Shown: one piece after another, positions 16,732 to 24,878 of the stretch
Position numbering within the stretch: the first letter of the stretch is position 1
Layout: each line of letters begins with the position of its first letter
Origin: Halorubellus litoreus
GTDB lineage: Archaea > Halobacteriota > Halobacteria > Halobacteriales > Natrialbaceae
Assembly (NCBI RefSeq): GCF_037081675.1
Contig: NZ_JAZAQL010000001.1
Coordinates: 620,001 to 684,000 of the forward strand
Length of the DNA stretch: 64,000 bases
Direction of reading: 5' to 3'
The notes under the pieces: model-generated
Seen by the model: the letters and a program-made list of their open reading frames with translations, nothing else
Databases searched by the model: none
Told to the model about the DNA's origin: nothing
Translations under genes and position numbers: made by a program

Positions 16732-17682
16732 ATGGCGCTCCCGCGCACACCACCACGCGTGGCGCTCTCCGCACCGCTCGACGTCGTCGCACTCTCGCTC
16801 CTTCCAGCAGTCCTCTGGGGGTTCACGCCCGTCATCGAGAAGCGCGCGCTCTCCGACGGCGGCACGCCCCTGCAGGCGTCGCTCGTCGTCGTGCTCGCGG
16901 ACTCCACCATCTACCTCGCCGCCATCGCCCTCCTCGAACCATCGCCGTTCCGCGGCATCTCCGTCGAGACGCTCGCCGTGTTCGCGCTCGCCGGCGCCAC
17001 CGGCACCGCCCTGGGCCGCATCGCCATCTTCGCCGGGAACCAGCGCGTCGGCGCCAGCATCTCCAGCGCCGTCCTCTCCGCACGCCCACTGTTCGCCACC
17101 GCGCTCGCCGTCGGCTTCATCGGCGAACCCCTTTCCGCCCCGACCGCCGTCGGTATCGCCGTCCTCGTCCTCGGCCTCGGCGTCCTCGCCGTCGCGAAAG
17201 GCGGTGACATCGAAGGGTGGCAGCCCCAGGACCTCCTCGTGCCGCTCGCCGCCGCGGCCGCGTTCGCCGTCGGGAACGTCGCGCGCCGCTACGGCCTCCA
17301 GCTCGGCGACGCCAGCGCACTCGAAGCCGTCGCCATCAACGAGCTAGCCGCGCTCGTCGCGCTCGCCGCGTTCCTCGCCGCCACCGGCCGCCGCGACGTC
17401 CTCCAGAAACCACCGCGCACCTACGTCGTGTTCGCCGCCAGCGGCACCATCACCGCCGTCGCCCTCCTCAGCATGTTCACCGCGCTCGCCCACCCCCAAG
17501 GGCGAGTCGCCGTCGTCGACCCCCTCGTCGCCACCGCACCCCTCTTCACCATCGCCTTCTCCGCCATCTGGCTCCGTGACCTCGAACGCGTCACGAAAGG
17601 CGTGCTCGCCGGCGTCCTCCTCGTGGTACTGGGCGCCGGACTCGTCACTGGCGGCCCCACAGTACTCGACGCAGTCAGCTGA
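16732..17682 (+). CDS. EamA/RhaT family drug-metabolite transporter
   Basis: 316 residues forming ten hydrophobic segments arranged as two EamA halves (about residues 15-145 and 160-305). The first half begins VVALSLLPAVLWGFTPVIEKRAL, matching the WG-x-x-x-x-x-x-K entry of EamA proteins. The second half ends with the AIWLRDLERVTKGVLAGVLLVVLGAGL pattern seen in this superfamily. Members export amino acids, nucleotides or small metabolites; the substrate is not predictable. Start ATG 16732; a downstream GTG also exists. Monocistronic by position, convergent with the proteasome alpha gene. Confidence 0.88.
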   Translation: MALPRTPPRVALSAPLDVVALSLLPAVLWGFTPVIEKRALSDGGTPLQASLVVVLADSTIYLAAIALLEPSPFRGISVETLAVFALAGATGTALGRIAIFAGNQRVGASISSAVLSARPLFATALAVGFIGEPLSAPTAVGIAVLVLGLGVLAVAKGGDIEGWQPQDLLVPLAAAAAFAVGNVARRYGLQLGDASALEAVAINELAALVALAAFLAATGRRDVLQKPPRTYVVFAASGTITAVALLSMFTALAHPQGRVAVVDPLVATAPLFTIAFSAIWLRDLERVTKGVLAGVLLVVLGAGLVTGGPTVLDAVS

Positions 17683-17807
17683 ATCGCCGTCGACCCGGAC
17701 CGTCCCCCAAACCCGACGACGTCGGAGGAGTGAATGCCGAGAACGAGGAAGAGCGCCGCGCCGTGGCCCGCGAACGCTTCCGGGTGCTGCCCGACTGCGG
17801 CCGGCGA

Positions 17808-18542
17808 CTACTCGTCGTCGACCGACACGTCGAGTTCCGAGAGGTGGGCGTCGACGGTCTCCGTCGAGAGCAACTCCACTGACGCCGTCGACGCGTCGAC
17901 AACAGACACGTCGAAGACGCCCGGGCGAACCGTCTCTGTCAACGGTGCGAGCGTCTCCAGCGCCAAGTCGACGCCCTCGTCCAGACTCATCGACTCCTCG
18001 TGGCGCTGTGCGAGCGACTCGCGAGCGGCCTCCGCACCGTTCCCGATACCCGTCGCCGTCCACTCGTACGTCGTCCCCGACGGGTCGATACTGAACAGTC
18101 GCGACTCCCCGTCGCGAACGCCGCCCACGAGTAGCGCCGCACCGAACGGCCGATAGCCGCCCGTCTGCGTGCGCTCCTGGATGTACTCGCTCAGGAGGTC
18201 GGTCAGCTCCGCGACCGAGATCGGTCGGTCGAACTCGAACCGGTTCTCCTGCGCATCCCGACGGCAGACGTCGATGAGGTGTCGCCCGTCCGCGACGTGG
18301 CCTGCACTCGCGACAGCGATGTGGTCGTCGACGTAGTGCGTCTTCTCGATGCTCTCCAGGACCACCAGCGGCGAACGAACCCGGCGGGACGCAGCGAGCA
18401 CGATGCCGCTCTCCGTCCGCAGCCCGACGCTCGTCGTCCCACGTTTGACCGCCTGTCGGGCGTACTCGACCTGATAGAGGCGGCCGTCCGGCGAGAAGAT
18501 AGTGCTCCCCCGGTCGTACGCCTGATGTCGGTTATCCTCCAT
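17808..18542 (-). CDS. psmA: 20S proteasome alpha subunit, accessory-type copy
   Basis: 244 residues from ATG 18540-18542 (MEDNRHQAY); the ATG at 18566 would lie against the TATA box at 18571-18579. The alpha signature RGSTIFSPDGRLYQVEYARQAVKRG spans residues 10-34 and includes the YDRG gating loop. Alpha subunits form the outer rings that gate the chamber and bind PAN/Cdc48 ATPases; they are not catalytic. Haloarchaea usually carry two alpha genes and one beta. This copy diverges from the common haloarchaeal sequence at the extreme N-terminus, which controls gate opening. It sits at the left edge of an accessory island that also has a beta gene 12 kb away, suggesting an alternative proteasome. 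Confidence 0.9.
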   Translation of the reverse strand: MEDNRHQAYDRGSTIFSPDGRLYQVEYARQAVKRGTTSVGLRTESGIVLAASRRVRSPLVVLESIEKTHYVDDHIAVASAGHVADGRHLIDVCRRDAQENRFEFDRPISVAELTDLLSEYIQERTQTGGYRPFGAALLVGGVRDGESRLFSIDPSGTTYEWTATGIGNGAEAARESLAQRHEESMSLDEGVDLALETLAPLTETVRPGVFDVSVVDASTASVELLSTETVDAHLSELDVSVDDE

Positions 18543-18570
18543 GTAGCCGCCGTTTACAATACCCACTACA

Positions 18571-18579
18571 ATAAATATT
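18571..18579 (-). promoter_or_regulatory. TATA box of the proteasome alpha gene
   Basis: AATATTTAT on the minus strand, centred about 33 bases from the chosen start at 18542, giving a leader of about 7 bases. It supports the shorter start. Confidence 0.5.
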
Positions 18580-18627
18580 GATAAGTACTACTGTGGTTCG
18601 AACCCGCGGCCGTGGACGGATGGACGG

Positions 18628-19095
18628 TCACTCGACCGACCGCTGACCGTCCGCAGGGCCGTCCGACAGGAACGCGTTCGAGACGTCGGCATCCGGCATC
18701 ATGCAGCGGTCCTTCCGACCGAACCACTCGTAGCGGCGAGCAGCGACGAAGTCGTAGACGGCGTCGCTGACCGCGGACGGAACGAACCGAAGCGGCCACG
18801 CGTACCGATACGGTGCGTCCAGATTCGCCGCGACGCGCAGCGCCGCCTCTGACTTCGTGTACGCCGCACCGTCCTCGATGAGCACGAATGTCTCCCGCTG
18901 ACCCGGGTCGAGGTCGTACTCCGAGAGCAACGCCTGCCCGACCGACGATTGGAGCGACGCGAACCTGAAGCGGCCGTCGGCGTCGCGCGGCAACACGAAC
19001 TGCACGAACCGATTACACAGATTACAGACACCGTCGAACAGGACGACGGGATGGCCGGCAGCGATAGCCTCGCGCGCTTCCTTGACGTCCGTCAC
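18628..19095 (-). CDS. DCC family (DUF393) thiol-disulfide oxidoreductase
   Basis: 155 residues from a GTG at 19093-19095. The hallmark FDGVCNLCNRFVQF places D21 and the C24-x2-C27 pair in the family's DxxCxxC motif. DCC proteins are thioredoxin-like and often lie beside or are fused to HTTM membrane proteins. Here an HTTM/SdpB-like gene lies 5 kb away in the same island, so a role in forming or breaking a disulfide in a secreted peptide is plausible but inferred. The C-terminal region has RRYEWFGRKDRC, also typical. Transcribed divergently from the first ABC transporter, sharing a palindromic control region. Confidence 0.85.
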   Translation of the reverse strand: MTDVKEAREAIAAGHPVVLFDGVCNLCNRFVQFVLPRDADGRFRFASLQSSVGQALLSEYDLDPGQRETFVLIEDGAAYTKSEAALRVAANLDAPYRYAWPLRFVPSAVSDAVYDFVAARRYEWFGRKDRCMMPDADVSNAFLSDGPADGQRSVE

Positions 19096-19127
19096 GATAC
19101 CCGATCCTTCGGCGCGCGCGCCCTAAT

Positions 19128-19154
19128 CCATTTCGGACCGAAGTGGGTTTTAAA
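19128..19154. promoter_or_regulatory. Divergent control region: 19-bp inverted repeat next to a TATA element
   Basis: CCATTTCGG-A-CCGAAGTGG at 19128-19146 pairs 8 of 9 positions. It abuts TTTTAAA at 19148-19154, which can serve as TATA for the DCC gene (minus) and for the ABC gene (plus). The repeat would cover the transcription start of the minus-strand transcript, so it is a likely operator. Confidence 0.45.
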
Positions 19155-19197
19155 CAAGTCCGCAACTTTGATGAATTGACACGGGCTACGGGACATC

Positions 19198-19956
19198 GTG
19201 TCTCGACGTTTCGCCATCGAAGCCACCCAACTACGGAAGACGTTTGGCGACGAAGTCGCGGTCGACGGCGTCGACCTCCAGGTCCCGAGCGGCCACATAT
19301 ACGGCTTCCTCGGCCCGAACGGCGCCGGGAAGACCACGACGATGCGGATGCTGGTCGGTCTCACCACGCCGACCGCGGGAACGGCCTCGATAGCCGGCGC
19401 CGCCATCGAGGACCGCGACGCCGTACGCGCGAACGTCGGCTACCTCCCGGAGCGCCCGCCGCTGTACGACGAACTGACCGCGGTCGAGCAACTGACGTAC
19501 TACGCCGACCTGCGCGGCGTCCCCGACGCCGAGGTCGACGACCGGGTCGAATCGTGGCTCGACCGGTTCGACCTCCTCGAGGACGCCGACAGACGCATCC
19601 AGGACTACTCCACGGGAATGCGCCAGAAGGTCGGACTCGTGCAGGCGCTCCTCCACGACCCACCCGTCCTGTTCCTCGACGAACCGACGAGCGGTCTCGA
19701 CCCGAACGCCGCCCGGACCATGCGCGAAGTCCTCACCGAACTCGCCGACGGCGGCACGACCATCTTCCTCTCGACGCACATACTCCCCGTCGTGGAGGAA
19801 CTCGCCGACACCGTAGGGGTGCTCGACGACGGGACGCTCGTCTCTGAAGCGACGCCTGGCGAGTTGACTAGCCGCGCGGAAGCCGGAACCGACTGGTCGC
19901 TCGAAGACGCGTTCATCGACATCACCACCGACCGCGAGGGCGAGGTCACCCCGTAA
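19198..19956 (+). CDS. ABC transporter ATP-binding protein (CcmA/NatA type), island copy 1
   Basis: 252 residues from a GTG at 19198. Walker A GPNGAGKTTTMRML (about residue 38), signature YSTGMRQKVGL, Walker B PVLFLDEPTSGLDP and the H-loop STHILP are all present. The domain pairs with the membrane protein 12 bases downstream. This subtype drives ABC-2 exporters, including bacteriocin export and self-immunity systems. A closely similar cassette occurs at 30875 and another at 37712. Substrate unknown; location between the DCC gene and the SdpAB-like genes suggests export of, or immunity to, an island product. Confidence 0.9.
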   Translation: MSRRFAIEATQLRKTFGDEVAVDGVDLQVPSGHIYGFLGPNGAGKTTTMRMLVGLTTPTAGTASIAGAAIEDRDAVRANVGYLPERPPLYDELTAVEQLTYYADLRGVPDAEVDDRVESWLDRFDLLEDADRRIQDYSTGMRQKVGLVQALLHDPPVLFLDEPTSGLDPNAARTMREVLTELADGGTTIFLSTHILPVVEELADTVGVLDDGTLVSEATPGELTSRAEAGTDWSLEDAFIDITTDREGEVTP

Positions 19957-19968
19957 TCACGGCCACCA

Positions 19969-21591
19969 ATGAAGACATCTCTCTCAAAGAGCCTCCGAAT
20001 CGCCGGCATCGAGTCCGTGCGGCAGTTACGGCAGTTGCGCGAACGCCCGGCCCTCGCTGCGATGAACGTCCTGCCAGTCCTCCTACTCATCCCGACCGTC
20101 GTCGGACAGGCGCCGATTCCCGTGTACGAGGACCTGATGACGTCCGATGCCGCGTACAGCCTCGGGGAGCGCCTCGCCGCCGGTGAGTCGACGGCCGTCC
20201 TCGAGACCATCCGGACCGTCTCCGTCGGGTTCTTCCTGTTCCTGGGGTACCTCGTCGCACTCCCTGAACTCACCGAGGGCGGCGTCGTCAACGAACTCGA
20301 GGGGCTCCTCGTCACGGTCGCCCCCGGCGAGATAGCGCTGGGAGAGATGGTCACGTACGTCGGGTTCACCATCAGGCTCGGCGGCGCTATCGTCGTCGCC
20401 GCCGCGCTCGCGTTCGGTGCCGGCGTCGGGTCGGCCGCGGCGGCGGCGTTCGTGCTCCTCGCCGGCGCCGCCGCCATCCTCACCGCCGTCGGAATCAGCT
20501 ACCCGGCGATGCTCGGCGTCCAGCTCGCGTTCAGGCGCGTTCGGTGGCTGAGGGAGAACAAGGCACTGGTCGCCGGCCCCATCGTCGTCGTCGGGTTCCT
20601 CGCGACCAGAGTACTCGCCGACCCGCTCGCGGTCGTGCATGGCACGCCGCTGGCGTGGTACGCCGACCTCGCGCTCCTGGGTACGGCCGCGGAGACGTCT
20701 CTCGTCCAAGCCGGAGTGGTGCTCGCCGCCGGGCCGCTGGTCTTCGTCTGCGGTGCACTCGCCGCCGGGCGAGTTGGCGCGAGCCTCTGGTACGCCGACG
20801 ACCGCTCGACGACGTCGACGGACGCGAGCTCGGACTCGCCCGGGTTCCTCCCGCGACTCGCACGGAAGGTGGCGACCAGGGAGGCGGCCGCCGTCGCCAG
20901 GGTGACCTGGTGGCGGGTCCGCCGTCGCCCGCGAGTGCTGCTGTTCGGCGGGCTCCTGCTGTCGCTCACCATCAGCGCGGGCGCCGCGGCCGTGAACGCG
21001 TACCCGACCATGCTCCCCTACGCCGTGGCGACGTACGGTGCGGCGACGTTCGGCGTCGGAACGACGCTCAACCCCCTCGGGAACGAGGGCCCGATGCTGC
21101 CGGCGACGCTCACGACGCCGGAAGGCGGCGCCACGCTACTGAACGGACACGCCCTGGCCGCGTCTATCCCCGGGACGATCGTCGTCGGCGTGGCGACGCT
21201 CGCCGCGGGCGTCACCACCACGCTCCCGCTGTCGTCGGTGCTCGCCGTGACAGTCCTCGGCGTCGTCCTCGGAGCGACCGGTCCGTTCATCTCCCTCGCC
21301 ATCGGCGTTTCGTTCCCCCAGTTCGAGGGCATCTCGATACACAGCAGTCGCGGAATGTACCCGCCGCGCCTGCAGTCCGTCATGCTCTACCTCGTGGTCG
21401 TCCTTTGCCTCGGCGTCCCCGCGCTCGTCGGCGTGTACGGGCCCGAGACGGTAGCGACCGTCGTCCCCGTGCCGCCGGCGGCGGCAGCGATGCTCGGCGT
21501 GGCTGGCAGCGTCGTCGCGAGCGTCACGCTCGCGTCGGTCGCGTACCGGTTCGCGCTCGGGCGAGTCACCGGATTCGAACTCGCGTCCTGA
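19969..21591 (+). CDS. ABC transporter permease, double ABC-2-like architecture, island copy 1
   Basis: 540 residues with roughly 12 hydrophobic segments. These form two halves (about 30-250 and 310-540) joined by a charged cytoplasmic linker (RSTTSTDASSDSPG). In the second half the segment TLNPLGNEGPMLPATL is shared with the permeases at 31679 (PLNPIGDLGQMLPTVL) and 38481 (TLNPLALEGEALPALL), marking one family. Follows the ATPase gene by 12 bases, so the pair is an operon. Probably exports a hydrophobic or peptide substrate. I know of no characterised member. Confidence 0.82.
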   Translation: MKTSLSKSLRIAGIESVRQLRQLRERPALAAMNVLPVLLLIPTVVGQAPIPVYEDLMTSDAAYSLGERLAAGESTAVLETIRTVSVGFFLFLGYLVALPELTEGGVVNELEGLLVTVAPGEIALGEMVTYVGFTIRLGGAIVVAAALAFGAGVGSAAAAAFVLLAGAAAILTAVGISYPAMLGVQLAFRRVRWLRENKALVAGPIVVVGFLATRVLADPLAVVHGTPLAWYADLALLGTAAETSLVQAGVVLAAGPLVFVCGALAAGRVGASLWYADDRSTTSTDASSDSPGFLPRLARKVATREAAAVARVTWWRVRRRPRVLLFGGLLLSLTISAGAAAVNAYPTMLPYAVATYGAATFGVGTTLNPLGNEGPMLPATLTTPEGGATLLNGHALAASIPGTIVVGVATLAAGVTTTLPLSSVLAVTVLGVVLGATGPFISLAIGVSFPQFEGISIHSSRGMYPPRLQSVMLYLVVVLCLGVPALVGVYGPETVATVVPVPPAAAAMLGVAGSVVASVTLASVAYRFALGRVTGFELAS

Positions 21592-21687
21592 GAGCGGCCG
21601 GCCGGCACGTTCGAGCGACGGCGGTGGCCGTCCGGTAATCGAACGACGGAGACGAAGAAGCGGGCGTCGCTCGAGGACGCTGTCGGC

Positions 21688-22419
21688 TTAGCTCTGTGCT
21701 TCGATGAGTTCGTCGACCGAGGCGCTGACGGTGGTCTCTTCGGTCTCCTCGAGGCTCGCCTCGGCGAGGGAGTCCCGGGAGAGGTTGGCGTCGCCGCCGG
21801 CGGCGACGGCCGTCCCGACCGCGAACCCGAACGCTGCGGCGGCGAAGACGCCGACACAGAGGTTCGAGTCGGTGTCGACGCGGATGGAGTCGCCGTCCGT
21901 CTCGGTGGGGATCATCTGGTTGGCGTCCTGCTCGCCCTCGTCGAGGGTCGGCGGCACGACGACCAGACGGTACTGGACGTCCGCCGCGTCGTCGACGTCC
22001 TGCTCGACAGAGAACGCGTCCTCGTCGAGTTCGCCGCCCTGGTAGGGGGCGACGGCGACGCCGAAGGAGTCATCGTCCACGGCGAGGTCGTCGACGACCG
22101 TCCGTTCGTGGTACGTGAGGTCGGCCGTAGCAGCGTCGTCGGCCGTCTGCGGGGCGTCCTCGGCGTCGGTGTACGCTTCGAGTTCGTCCTCCATCAGTTG
22201 ACGGAAGGCGGCGCCGTCACCGGTCCGAACGGACCGGTCGAACTCCTCGATGACCTCGGAATCGGCACTCCCGTGGAGGAGGACGAGGCTACCCTCGATG
22301 GGCCCCATCGAGACGTCCTGGACGTCGTCGTCCGCCACGCGGATGACGGGCGGTGCGACGCGGCGGTGTCCGTTAGCAGTCACTTCACCTTGGTCGAAGC
22401 TGTCAAATTGCTCTGACAT
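21688..22419 (-). CDS. Island paralogue A: unknown protein with a Cys-preceded hydrophobic C-terminal segment
   Basis: 243 residues from ATG 22417-22419 (MSEQFDSFD); the frame extends upstream to 22518 but the TATA box at 22451-22460 favours this start. It is a paralogue of the protein at 24879-25589: both have RRVAPPVI at residues 19-26, a TVxDDL block, VVPPTLDEGEQDA, a Cys immediately before an Ala/Gly-rich hydrophobic stretch (LCVGVFAAAAFGFAVGTAV, residues 187-205), and the ending ASVDELIEAQS. No N-terminal signal is visible. The order (soluble domain, Cys, hydrophobic 20-mer, removable tail) resembles the SdpC toxin precursor in layout only. Function unknown; candidate peptide precursor or immunity protein. 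Confidence 0.7.
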   Translation of the reverse strand: MSEQFDSFDQGEVTANGHRRVAPPVIRVADDDVQDVSMGPIEGSLVLLHGSADSEVIEEFDRSVRTGDGAAFRQLMEDELEAYTDAEDAPQTADDAATADLTYHERTVVDDLAVDDDSFGVAVAPYQGGELDEDAFSVEQDVDDAADVQYRLVVVPPTLDEGEQDANQMIPTETDGDSIRVDTDSNLCVGVFAAAAFGFAVGTAVAAGGDANLSRDSLAEASLEETEETTVSASVDELIEAQS

Positions 22420-22842
22420 ACAACCGAGAACATATTTACGGGATACGCTAATAAATTTATTGCAAGAAAAGTTATATGGACGGATAGTTTTCGAATTTTG
22501 AGAGCGGGCCGGTAGCAATAGAAAATCGATAGGTCCACCCCTGCTGGCAGATTCGTCGGATCGTCGATTCCGTCATCTCGACGCACGCATCGTTCTATAA
22601 TTTAGATAAGAAAATATCTAGCTCGATTGGACAGACATATTTTATCCAGAGAATACTGACCCATGATAAACAATATCAAGAGTCGTTTGAATTCGTTCTC
22701 TTGGGTTGAGGCGTCCACACTCACCGGTCGGCCGAGACCGGGTCGCTCGCGAGGCCGACCCCGCGTCAACACCCCGCCGCCGCCGAAGATTTTTCAACAA
22801 GTGTAACCTTCAAAAAGATTTAAGGACCTGCTGCCGTTACTG
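22420..22842. other. AT-rich intergenic region with several promoters
   Basis: Most AT-rich stretch of the window (about 22430-22700). It contains ATAAATTTAT at 22451-22460, suited to paralogue A on the minus strand. It also has TATTTTAT at 22638-22645 before a short plus-strand frame at 22663, and TTTAAG at 22819-22824 for the small membrane protein. The base composition differs sharply from flanking genes, as in haloarchaeal islands. Confidence 0.5.
22663..22806 (+). CDS. Possible 47-residue small protein in AT-rich DNA
   Basis: ATG at 22663 to TAA at 22804-22806. The product starts MINNIKSRLNSFSWVEASTL and becomes Pro/Arg-rich (TGRPRPGRSRGRP, PPPPKIFQQV). A TATA-like TATTTTAT lies about 21 bases upstream, slightly closer than ideal. 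It precedes the two-helix membrane protein by 42 bases. Basic composition is unusual for a halophile chromosome protein. There is no homologue I recognise, and the GC-rich second half could be non-coding. Confidence 0.25.
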   Translation: MINNIKSRLNSFSWVEASTLTGRPRPGRSRGRPRVNTPPPPKIFQQV

Positions 22843-22848
22843 ATGGTT

Positions 22849-23040
22849 ATGGGTCTGAAGGACCAACTCCCTGGCGGGCGCGTCCAGATAGTCGCCCTCT
22901 GGGTGCTCGCGGTCGTCTTCGTCGTACTGGCCATCGCGAACGTCCCCGTACTCGGGATCGACCCGGTCTCCCTGGCGGTCCTCGCCACCGTCTTCGCCGC
23001 CCTCACCACCACATACAACTGGAACGCCCAAGCGGCCTGA
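22849..23040 (+). CDS. Small two-helix membrane protein
   Basis: 63 residues from ATG 22849 (MGLKDQLPGG); an ATG at 22843 adds two residues. The TATA element TTTAAG at 22819-22824 places transcription start at about 22848, so the mRNA is probably leaderless from 22849. Two hydrophobic helices, about residues 14-33 (VALWVLAVVFVVLAIANV) and 37-56, are joined by a short turn and followed by YNWNAQAA. Small hydrophobic proteins beside Sdp-type genes are often immunity proteins or peptide precursors. That role is inferred from context; no family is recognised. Confidence 0.6.
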   Translation: MGLKDQLPGGRVQIVALWVLAVVFVVLAIANVPVLGIDPVSLAVLATVFAALTTTYNWNAQAA

Positions 23041-23271
23041 CGACCTCGTCCTGCCGCAACGATGACGTGTAGCCGAACAATCACACCCAGGGACCGAACG
23101 GTCAGCAAGGTCGCAGGGTCGCGCCCCGGTCTCCACTCGACGGCATTCCCGGGCCGGCCGATACCATCGACCGGCTCGACGACGACCAGTCCTCACCTAA
23201 CGCGACGCGCCAGTCGATTCCGGCAGGCGTGTTTTCCCATCTCCGATTACGTGAAACTTGCGCGCATATCA

Positions 23272-23281
23272 GTAAATTTAA
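23272..23281 (+). promoter_or_regulatory. TATA box of the SdpA-like/SdpB-like operon
   Basis: GTAAATTTAA centred about 36 bases upstream of the ATG at 23312, giving a leader of about 10 bases. Confidence 0.45.
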
Positions 23282-23311
23282 TGAGCCTATCAGCAAAACG
23301 CAATCTGAAAC

Positions 23312-23917
23312 ATGAGTCCACTGACTGTGCCGATAATCTTCGTCCTCCTCGCGTGGATAGCTGTAACCATCTTGAACTCGACGGAGCGCTCTCGCTCTCT
23401 CCTCCGCCGCATCGTCGGTGACTTCGCACCGATAATCCCCGGATGGAGCTTCTTCGCTCCGACCCCGGGCCAGGTCGACTACCACCTCTTCTACAGGGAC
23501 AAACGGGTAGACGGCTCGAAGACGGCGTGGCAGCGCGTCCCGCGGTTCGGCATGGAACGCAAGTGGACTCACCTGTTCTGGAACACCGACATCTACCGTG
23601 ACAAGGCCCTCTTCGACGTCGTCGAGCACTTCACGAGCACCGTCGCCGACGAACACGAACCCGTCGAAGCCGACGAGACGACCGACGGGTCGTCGGCCGT
23701 CGCCGACGAGGAGAACGCCCAACAGCTCGAACTAGAGCCCGTCGACCTCGGCGACAAGCAAGGCTCCATACTGTACATGTCGCTGCTCAACTGCGTCTCG
23801 CTCCAAGACCACTCCCGTATGAGCGACGCAACCCAGTTCGCCATCATGGCCAACTCGCGCGAGCAAACCCAGTACGAACCGATCTACATCTCGCAGTTCC
23901 ACAAGCTCGAACAATGA
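23312..23917 (+). CDS. SdpA-like membrane-anchored protein
   Basis: 201 residues. One transmembrane helix near residues 4-20, then PGWSFFAPTPGQVDYHLFYRDK near residues 43-64. A W-x-F-F/L-x-P segment followed by a Y-x-L strand is the shared core of SdpA (Bacillus subtilis killing-peptide maturation) and the related DUF5819 proteins. The remainder is a soluble domain with an acidic insert (EADETTDGSSAVADEENA, about 112-130) of halophile style. The stop overlaps the next gene's start (ATGA), coupling it to an SdpB-like protein, the partner that SdpA needs. In Bacillus, SdpA and SdpB process the SdpC precursor. Homology is judged by motif and context, not by alignment. Confidence 0.65.
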   Translation: MSPLTVPIIFVLLAWIAVTILNSTERSRSLLRRIVGDFAPIIPGWSFFAPTPGQVDYHLFYRDKRVDGSKTAWQRVPRFGMERKWTHLFWNTDIYRDKALFDVVEHFTSTVADEHEPVEADETTDGSSAVADEENAQQLELEPVDLGDKQGSILYMSLLNCVSLQDHSRMSDATQFAIMANSREQTQYEPIYISQFHKLEQ

Positions 23918-24735
23918 TAGACGGCATCATCGACACCAACCTCGCCTTCCGTGCCATGTCCGCGTTCGTCGCGCTCTGGGCGTGCCTGTCGGGACTCGAA
24001 CAGCTCTCCAGCGCGGGCACCCTCGAGGACGACGGACTGCTCAGTTGGCGCGTCTTCAAGCTCTACTTCCAGAACAACACGGGGTCGAGGTTCGTGGAAC
24101 CGTTCGTCGAACCGACCGGGTTCAAAGCCGTGCTCGTCACCCGCATCGTCTTCGGCGTCCTCCTGGCCGGCGCTGCCGCCCTGGACGCCCTGCATCCCGC
24201 GCTCTTCGGCGTGCTGTTCCTGACCGACGTCGTCATCCTCTACCGTATCCTCGTCGGTCTCAGCGGCGCCTACCACATGGTGATGGTGATGAATATCGGG
24301 CTGTTCCTGGGGACGCTGTTCCCCGAAGGGAGCGTCGTGCGGGTCGCGGCGATACTGTTCATGGCAGTCCAGGGAATCCTCGCGTACGCGATCGCGGGCT
24401 ACCTCAAGCTCATCTCGTCCGACTGGCGGTCCGGTACCGGCCTCCAGGGCGTGTTCGCTACCTACACGTTCGGGGAGAATCGAGTGTACGACCTCCTCAC
24501 GTCATACCCGAACGTCAGCCTGTTCGCTTCCTGGTCTGTCATCATCTTCGAGTGTCTCTACCCGCTGGTGCTCGTCGTCGACCCGTCGACGACGACACTG
24601 TTCTTCGGAACGGCTATCGTCTTCCATCTGATGAACGGGCTACTCATGGGGCTGAACGGGTTCATCCTCATCTTCCCGGCCTCGTACTTCCCGGTGTATC
24701 TGACGAACCTCTACGTCCACCAGTGGTTCCTGTAG
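23914..24735 (+). CDS. SdpB-like HTTM membrane protein
   Basis: 273 residues with seven or eight transmembrane segments. The C-terminal half follows the Bacillus SdpB/HTTM pattern: an Ala/Tyr helix ending GYLKLISSDWRSGTGL (compare the SSVGKFTVEEWVNGTA of SdpB), a loop with short W-S-V-I-I-F-E-C helix, then IVFHLMNGLLMGLNGF, where the FHLM and GL residues are conserved. HTTM proteins are related to vitamin K-dependent gamma-carboxylases. SdpB is required to produce mature SDP toxin. Translationally coupled to the SdpA-like gene. Assignment rests on remembered family features and the gene pair. Confidence 0.75.
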   Translation: MIDGIIDTNLAFRAMSAFVALWACLSGLEQLSSAGTLEDDGLLSWRVFKLYFQNNTGSRFVEPFVEPTGFKAVLVTRIVFGVLLAGAAALDALHPALFGVLFLTDVVILYRILVGLSGAYHMVMVMNIGLFLGTLFPEGSVVRVAAILFMAVQGILAYAIAGYLKLISSDWRSGTGLQGVFATYTFGENRVYDLLTSYPNVSLFASWSVIIFECLYPLVLVVDPSTTTLFFGTAIVFHLMNGLLMGLNGFILIFPASYFPVYLTNLYVHQWFL

Positions 24736-24833
24736 CGGGGTCGCCGACCGTCGCGGCCGCTCGCACGCACACGACGGGCGTGCACGCCGAGGACGGCGTC
24801 GTGACCGTCGTTCGGTGAGGACCGAATCGCGTC

Positions 24834-24839
24834 AAAAAA
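24834..24839 (-). terminator. T-run terminator of paralogue B
   Basis: Six consecutive T on the minus strand, about 40 bases past the stop of paralogue B. Archaeal termination commonly uses such T-tracts without a hairpin. Confidence 0.4.
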
Positions 24840-24878
24840 GGCGTTGTCGGCTGGTCACGTCGACCACCTCGTCCGCGT

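Noticed and set aside
22380..22586. 68-codon minus-strand frame overlapping the start of paralogue A
   Set aside because: It overlaps the promoter and coding start of paralogue A and has no recognisable features.
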